A stretch of DNA of 64,000 nt, taken from Thermasporomyces sp036564245. Its GTDB lineage: Bacteria > Actinomycetota > Actinomycetes > Propionibacteriales > Actinopolymorphaceae. The stretch is taken from assembly GCA_036564245.1 (NCBI GenBank), contig DATCKU010000054.1, positions 1 through 64,000 of the forward strand, written 5' to 3'. This document shows positions 59,493 through 64,000 of this stretch, piece by piece; within the stretch, counting starts at the first letter, position 1; the number at the start of each line of letters is the position of its first letter. Both the position numbers and the translations under genes were made by a program. The notes beneath the pieces are model-generated. The model saw only the letters and a list, made by a program, of their open reading frames with translations. It was not told where the DNA came from and did not search any database.

Positions 59493-61209
59493 CGCGACGC
59501 CCGGCGCTGAGGCAGCCGACGTGAGCGAACCCAACGCTTCGGATGCAACGGCGCGAAGCTCCAGCCTGGTGCGCGCCAGCGCGATCATGGCGCTCGGCAC
59601 GATCGTCTCGCGGGTGACGGGGTTCGTCCGCAGCCTGGTCGTCGTCTGGGCGTTGGGCACCGCGCTGTTCGCGGACACCTTCAACCTCGCGAACACCCTG
59701 CCGAACTCGCTCTACATCCTGATCGCCGGCGGAGCGCTCAACGCGGTGTTCGTCCCGCAGCTCGTCCGCGCCATGAAGGACGACCCGGACGGCGGCGAGG
59801 CGTTCGCCGGCCGACTCGTCACGTTGACCGCGCTCCTGCTGGCGGCGGCGAGCGCCGTCGCCGTGCTTGCCGCGCCGCTCATCGTGCGTCTGTACGCAAG
59901 TGGCGAGCTGCTCGAGCCCGCCCACCGACCGTACTTCGACCTCGCCACGACCTTCGCCGCCCTGTGTCTGCCGCAGATCTTCTTCTACGGCCTCTACGTG
60001 CTCTTGGGCCAGATCCTCAACGCACGTGGGCGATTCGGCCCGATGATGTGGGCGCCGATCCTCAACAACCTGGTGGCGATCGCGGTCTTCGGGTGTTTCA
60101 TCTGGATTTCCGACGCCGACTCCCCGCAGACCATCACGCAGGGCGAGATCTTCCTGCTGGGCTTTGGATCCACGGCAGGCATCGCACTGCAGGCCTTGTG
60201 CCTGGTGCCCGTCGTGCGCCGGGCCGGCGTCCGGCTGCGTCCGCGATTCGACTTTCGTGGTGGCGGTATCGGCAAGTCCGGCCGGCTCGCCGCGTGGACG
60301 ATCTGCTTCGTGCTCGTCAACCAGCTGTGGTTCCTCATCTCGACCCGGCTGATGACGGGTGTCGGTGCCGAGGCACTCCAGCTGTACGGAACCGAGCAGG
60401 GTTACGGCCTCACGCCGTACGTCAACTCGTTCCTCATCGTCATGCTGCCGCACTCGGTCATCACGGTGTCGATCGTGGCCGCCCTGCTCCCTCGGATGAG
60501 TCTCGCGGCGGCCGAGGGTGACCCCGCTCGGGTGCGCTCCGACCTTTCCGAGGGCCTGCGCCTCACCGCGGTCGCGATCATCCCTGCAGCGGCGGCGTTC
60601 ATCACGCTCGGCCCGTACCTCACCGTCGCCCTCTTCATGCACGGCCAGGTGCAGCTGGAAAGCGCACGGTTCATGGGATTCGTGCTGATCGGGCTGGCCG
60701 TGGGGCTCGTCGCGTTCTCCAGCCAGCACATCATGCTGCGAGGCTTCTACGCGTACGAAGACACGCGTACTCCGGTCTTCATCCAGCTGGCGTTGGTGGC
60801 GACGTGTATCGCCGGCGCGGTCACGGCCTACCTGGTGCTGCCGGTGCATCTCAAGACCGTGGGCATCGGTGTGTCGTGGAGTCTGGGGTACTGGCTCGGC
60901 TTCGGTGTGAGCCTTGCCGTGTTACGCCGTCGGCTGGGCGGGATCGACGGCCGGCGTTTGGTCAGCACGTATGCCCGAGCGGGCGCGGCGGCGCTGACCG
61001 CAGGAGCGGCCGCCACGGGTGTCGCACACCTGGTCGAATCGTCCGTCGGCACCAGCGCAGTCGGAGCCGCCGCCGCGCTCGGCGCCGGTGGTCTGGTGCT
61101 GCTGGCCGGCTACCTGGGGTTGGCACGCCTGCTCCGGGTCAGCGAGCTCGACATCCTCCTGCGCCTCCCCTTCCGGCGCTCCTCCGCGACAAAGACCAGC
61201 TCGCCGTGA
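59422..61209 (+). CDS. murJ: lipid II flippase MurJ
   Basis: This MOP-superfamily protein carries lipid II across the membrane. It has about 14 hydrophobic segments, with ASAIMALGTIVSRVTGFVRS at the start of the core, NTLPNSLYILIAGGALNAVF and MLRGFYAYEDTRTPVFIQ. ATG 59422 gives 595 residues and overlaps the upstream gene by 71 bp. GTG 59521 with GAGG upstream gives 562 residues and would abolish the overlap; either is possible. Unlike M. tuberculosis MviN, the pseudokinase is a separate gene downstream. Confidence 0.93.
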   Translation: MGSKSTETEPNPPAEGTAQAGPRDATPGAEAADVSEPNASDATARSSSLVRASAIMALGTIVSRVTGFVRSLVVVWALGTALFADTFNLANTLPNSLYILIAGGALNAVFVPQLVRAMKDDPDGGEAFAGRLVTLTALLLAAASAVAVLAAPLIVRLYASGELLEPAHRPYFDLATTFAALCLPQIFFYGLYVLLGQILNARGRFGPMMWAPILNNLVAIAVFGCFIWISDADSPQTITQGEIFLLGFGSTAGIALQALCLVPVVRRAGVRLRPRFDFRGGGIGKSGRLAAWTICFVLVNQLWFLISTRLMTGVGAEALQLYGTEQGYGLTPYVNSFLIVMLPHSVITVSIVAALLPRMSLAAAEGDPARVRSDLSEGLRLTAVAIIPAAAAFITLGPYLTVALFMHGQVQLESARFMGFVLIGLAVGLVAFSSQHIMLRGFYAYEDTRTPVFIQLALVATCIAGAVTAYLVLPVHLKTVGIGVSWSLGYWLGFGVSLAVLRRRLGGIDGRRLVSTYARAGAAALTAGAAATGVAHLVESSVGTSAVGAAAALGAGGLVLLAGYLGLARLLRVSELDILLRLPFRRSSATKTSSP

Positions 61210-61665
61210 GCCATGACCAGCGCCTCCCGACGCTGACCACCTCCCCGCGCAATGACCACCTCTGCGCGACCGGTGCCGGCGCTTCGCTGACACCTGCTGG
61301 CGCTCCGCGGACACGTGCTGGCGCACTGCGACATTGACCACGTGCAGTAGGGCATTCGCTGCAGTCAGATGCCGACAAGCTTTTGCAGGTGCCACTGTCC
61401 TGGGGTGGTAACCACGAATGCCTGGTCAAGGCGCTGTGTACCGGCGCTGAGGTGGTCACCCGTCGGCTCCAGCACGTTCACAGCCGCAGCCGTCGGACAC
61501 GACAGCAGATGTCGTGGCCATACGCGGTCACGTCGTACGCCACGACGTACTCTGCTATTCGTACCCGACACTCGAACGTAGGCGTCGGTCAGCAACTGAC
61601 CGCCCACGCTACGTGGTCACTTCTACCCGTGATCAGACCAGCGAGCATCAAGCTCGGGCATTAGC
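61210..61665. repeat. 456-bp noncoding spacer with tandem repeat remnants
   Basis: TGACCACCTC occurs at 61234 and 61253; the second is part of AATGACCA at 61251-61258. Two 21-bp units at 61280-61300 and 61301-61321 (CGCT-CGC-GACAC-TGCTGG pattern) are followed by a degenerate third. Further on, ACGTCGT/ACGACGT near 61535-61550 forms a short hairpin. No frame on either strand looks coding. It separates murJ from the pseudokinase gene. Confidence 0.6.
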
Positions 61666-63474
61666 ATGGGACCGCAAGCGAACCACGATGGGGTGGCCAG
61701 CGTGACGGACGCTGTCGGCCGCCCCCCGGCGGGCAGGAGAGCCGTGCACCCGACTGATGTCGACCCGGGGGTGACGCTCGCCGGCCGCTACCGGGTCGCC
61801 GAGCTCATCGCCGAGACCCCGGGCGATGGCGGGGTCGCGCAGACGTGGCGCGCCGTCGACGAGGTTCTGTCACGCTCCGTCGTCGTCTACGTGCTTAGCG
61901 CGGACGACCCTCGCACCGAGGCTGTCCTCGAGGCGTCCCGGAAGGCCGCGACAGCGACCGACGTTCGGTTCCTTCGGGTCCTCGACGCGATGTGCGACGA
62001 CGGTGTCGCATACGTCGTGCGCGAATGGGTGCCCGGTCGCAGCCTGGGCACGATCCTGGCCGACGGTCCGCTGCCGCCGCATCAAGCCGGGCTGCTGGTC
62101 CGCGAGGTCGCCGAGGCGATGGCCCGTGCCCACGAGCAAGACCTCACGCATCAGCGCCTGGACCCGGACAGTATCGTCATCACCGATTCCGGTGCACTCA
62201 AGATCGTCGGCCTTGGCACACACGCTGCCCTGACGGCGGGGAGGAACGGCGGGAGCGACGCCGATCCGAAGCGTCTGGACTGCATCGGACTCGGCCGGCT
62301 CCTCTACGCCGGGCTCACCGCGAAGTGGCCGACTGGCCCTCGGTCTGGACTTCCCGCCGCACCACGGGCAGCCGACGGCAGTCTGCTGTCCCCGCGGCAG
62401 TGCCGGGCGGGCGTTCCCCGGCCGCTCGACGACATCACCGAACGCATCCTGCTCGAGAATCCACGCAGTGGGCCGCCGCTCACGTCTCCACGAGAGATCG
62501 TGACCGCCCTCACCGACGTCGTCGGCGTGACACCGCTCGAAGGAATCCTTCCGGCACACGGCGTGGGTGACTACTACGACGGACGGTCTCGCCACATCAC
62601 CGAAGACACCCAGGTGGGCGGCAGGCCGGTCTTCGATCCGCCCGAGCAGGCCCATGCGTCGGAACCGCCGGCCCGGCGGACCGGTGAGCTCGACGGGCCC
62701 CCCGCGGGGTCCGCGTACGGTCGCGGATACCAGCCAATCCACGAAGGCGGGGAGCCGGTTCCCGGCGGTCCGCAAGGCGACCGGTACGGCCCACGGCATT
62801 CGTACCAACCGGCGTACCGGCCGCCACGTCCCCCCTCCGGGTCACGCTGGCGGCGTGGCGCAGCCGTCGTCATCGGGATGCTCTTCCTCGCCGGCATCGG
62901 CCTGCTGGGTTGGGAGCTCATGACACAGGCCTTCCATCCAGTGCCGAGTGGCGAGCCCACCACCCCGGCACCGAAACAGACGGCTTCACCTTCCAAGCCC
63001 ACGCCAGGCGTCAAGCTGCAGGTCGTCGATGCCAGGGACTTCGACCCCCAGCCGGGCGGTAACGGCGAGGAGCATCCGGACGAGGTCGGGGAGGCTTACG
63101 ACGGTGACCCGGAGACGGCCTGGCGCACGATGCTGTACGAAGACGACCCGCTCACCATCTACAAGCCAGGCGTCGGGATCTGGTTCGACCTCGGAAAGGT
63201 CCAGAGCATCGGGCAGGTGGAGCTCCGCCTCATCAAGGAAGGCCATGACTTCCAGCTCATGGTGGCGCCGCAGGACGCGAGCGGTCCACCAGCGACCGTC
63301 GACGGGTGGGATCCGGTGGCGTCCGTGAAGGGTGCGGATGCAAGCGTCACGGTGAAACCCAAGCGGGAGGTGAGTTCCCGCTACGTGCTGGTGTGGATGA
63401 CCAGGCTTCCACCAGACACGGAAGAGCCGAGCCGGTACCGCGGTGGCATTGCGGAGATCGTCGTACGCCAATGA
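61666..63474 (+). CDS. membrane pseudokinase of the MurJ/FhaA system
   Basis: The roughly 602-residue protein starts with a kinase-like domain (RYRVAELIAETPGDGGVAQT to about residue 290). The catalytic HRD loop is HQRLDPDS and the DFG motif is replaced by VGLG, so phosphotransfer is not expected. A Pro/Gly-rich linker, one membrane helix (GAAVVIGMLFLAGIGLLGWE) and an extracellular discoidin-like beta domain (GEAYDGDPETAWRT, GIWFDLGKVQSIGQVELRLI) follow. In M. tuberculosis the equivalent pseudokinase is fused to MviN and, when phosphorylated, binds FhaA. The start is uncertain; GTG 61702 is an alternative. Confidence 0.86.
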   Translation: MGPQANHDGVASVTDAVGRPPAGRRAVHPTDVDPGVTLAGRYRVAELIAETPGDGGVAQTWRAVDEVLSRSVVVYVLSADDPRTEAVLEASRKAATATDVRFLRVLDAMCDDGVAYVVREWVPGRSLGTILADGPLPPHQAGLLVREVAEAMARAHEQDLTHQRLDPDSIVITDSGALKIVGLGTHAALTAGRNGGSDADPKRLDCIGLGRLLYAGLTAKWPTGPRSGLPAAPRAADGSLLSPRQCRAGVPRPLDDITERILLENPRSGPPLTSPREIVTALTDVVGVTPLEGILPAHGVGDYYDGRSRHITEDTQVGGRPVFDPPEQAHASEPPARRTGELDGPPAGSAYGRGYQPIHEGGEPVPGGPQGDRYGPRHSYQPAYRPPRPPSGSRWRRGAAVVIGMLFLAGIGLLGWELMTQAFHPVPSGEPTTPAPKQTASPSKPTPGVKLQVVDARDFDPQPGGNGEEHPDEVGEAYDGDPETAWRTMLYEDDPLTIYKPGVGIWFDLGKVQSIGQVELRLIKEGHDFQLMVAPQDASGPPATVDGWDPVASVKGADASVTVKPKREVSSRYVLVWMTRLPPDTEEPSRYRGGIAEIVVRQ

Positions 63475-64000
63475 CCTTGAGCAACCCCAGCCCAGCCGCT
63501 TCCGACGACCACTCGCCCACCGACCCCGAACTCCTGGCCCGCCACGCTGCTGGCGATCCGGATGCCTTCACCCAGCTCTTCCGCCGCCACCGCGACCGGC
63601 TGTGGGCCATCGCCCTGCGGACCCTCTGCGACCCCGACGAGGCTGCGGACGCGCTCCAGGACGCCATGCTCTCGGCCTTCCGCAACGCGTCTTCGTTTCG
63701 TGGCGACTCGGCGGTCACCACGTGGTTGCATCGCGTCGTCGTGAACGCCTGCCTGGACCGGATACGCCGCCGCGCGGTGCGTGCCGCCGATCCGCTGCCC
63801 GACGACGATCGAGTCGCCGAGCTCGGTTCCACGACCCGTTCCGATCCGGCCGAGCTCCAGGAGATGCGGCTGGACATCCTCAGTGCTCTCGGTTCCTTGA
63901 ACCCCGATCAGCGGGCGGCCATCGTCCTGGTCGACATGGAGGGTTACTCCGTCGACGAGGCGGCGGCCATCCTCGGCTGTCCGCCCGGCACGATCAAGAG
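63471..64000 (+). CDS. sigM: ECF sigma factor SigM (partial at window end)
   Basis: The first 176 codons of an ECF-type RNA polymerase sigma factor are present. Region 2 is FTQLFRRHRDRLWAIALRTL to SFRGDSAVTTWLHRVVVNAC. Region 4 begins AAIVLVDMEGYSVDEAAAIL and the helix-turn-helix GCPPGTIKS is cut by the window end. The ATG overlaps the pseudokinase stop as ATGA. Its position after murJ matches M. tuberculosis sigM; an anti-sigma gene would be expected downstream, outside the window. Confidence 0.93.
   Translation, partial: MTLSNPSPAASDDHSPTDPELLARHAAGDPDAFTQLFRRHRDRLWAIALRTLCDPDEAADALQDAMLSAFRNASSFRGDSAVTTWLHRVVVNACLDRIRRRAVRAADPLPDDDRVAELGSTTRSDPAELQEMRLDILSALGSLNPDQRAAIVLVDMEGYSVDEAAAILGCPPGTIK

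Noticed and set aside
61365..61664. Small frames on both strands in the murJ/pseudokinase spacer
   Set aside because: They overlap each other, lack ribosome sites and family-like sequence, and lie in repeat-rich DNA.

Overview
The window is high-GC actinobacterial DNA with GTG/TTG starts, very short or overlapping gene junctions and strong GGAGG ribosome sites. The right half keeps the origin-proximal gene neighbourhood known from Mycobacterium tuberculosis: ino1, padR, a DUF5318 gene, ponA, a GT87 gene, rpsF-ssb-rpsR-rplI and dnaB, joined to pcnA, a DUF6049-type gene, murJ, a pseudokinase and sigM. The chromosome origin is therefore probably not far away. Separate MurJ and pseudokinase genes, homogentisate and N-acetylsugar catabolism, and a tricorn-type protease fit a soil actinobacterium, possibly Propionibacteriales. 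I cannot fix the genus from sequence alone.

Region 1 (1-32 kb) is accessory and catabolic. It holds an AraC regulator with a PhyH-type oxygenase; a PfkB kinase; a fused anthranilate synthase trpE(G) preceded by a readable trp leader peptide and attenuator; an aminoglycoside-phosphotransferase-like gene and a frameshifted relative; an Lrp regulator divergent from the tyrosine-degradation operon hppD-hmgA-fahA, followed by an acyl-CoA synthetase; a membrane metallophosphoesterase followed by a Nudix reading frame with no start codon; a large FAD/Fe-S oxidoreductase; a frameshifted small gene; a tricorn-type protease; an amidase; and a minus-strand five-gene operon (NagB-like deaminase, GH4 glycosidase, BadF-type sugar kinase, GntR regulator, dienelactone-hydrolase-like esterase) with a candidate operator at its head. 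Small regulators and membrane genes (YccF, Crp, YciI, GNAT) end this part.

Region 2 (32-46 kb) is replication, translation and envelope: dnaB with a phased DnaA-box-like cluster in its upstream spacer, a MATE exporter, a secreted M1 peptidase, a one-domain voltage-gated cation channel, a D-Ala-D-Ala carboxypeptidase, rplI-rpsR-ssb-rpsF, a uridine-kinase-like gene, endonuclease IV, and a FemX-type transferase followed by an alanine-racemase-like gene. Region 3 (46-64 kb) holds envelope glycosyltransferases with ponA, padR-ino1 (inositol and mycothiol supply) with a perfect palindromic operator, pcnA, and the murJ/pseudokinase/sigM envelope cluster. sigM runs off the window.

The most unusual structure is noncoding. 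Intergenic elements that begin AATGACCA recur through the window: nine copies were found, all outside genes. Three belong to an 85-92 bp near-palindromic family, one of them with perfect 22-bp arms, and two belong to a second family of about 75 bp. Most sit at gene 3' ends or in convergent spacers. No CRISPR array, tRNA, rRNA, transposase or prophage gene was seen.
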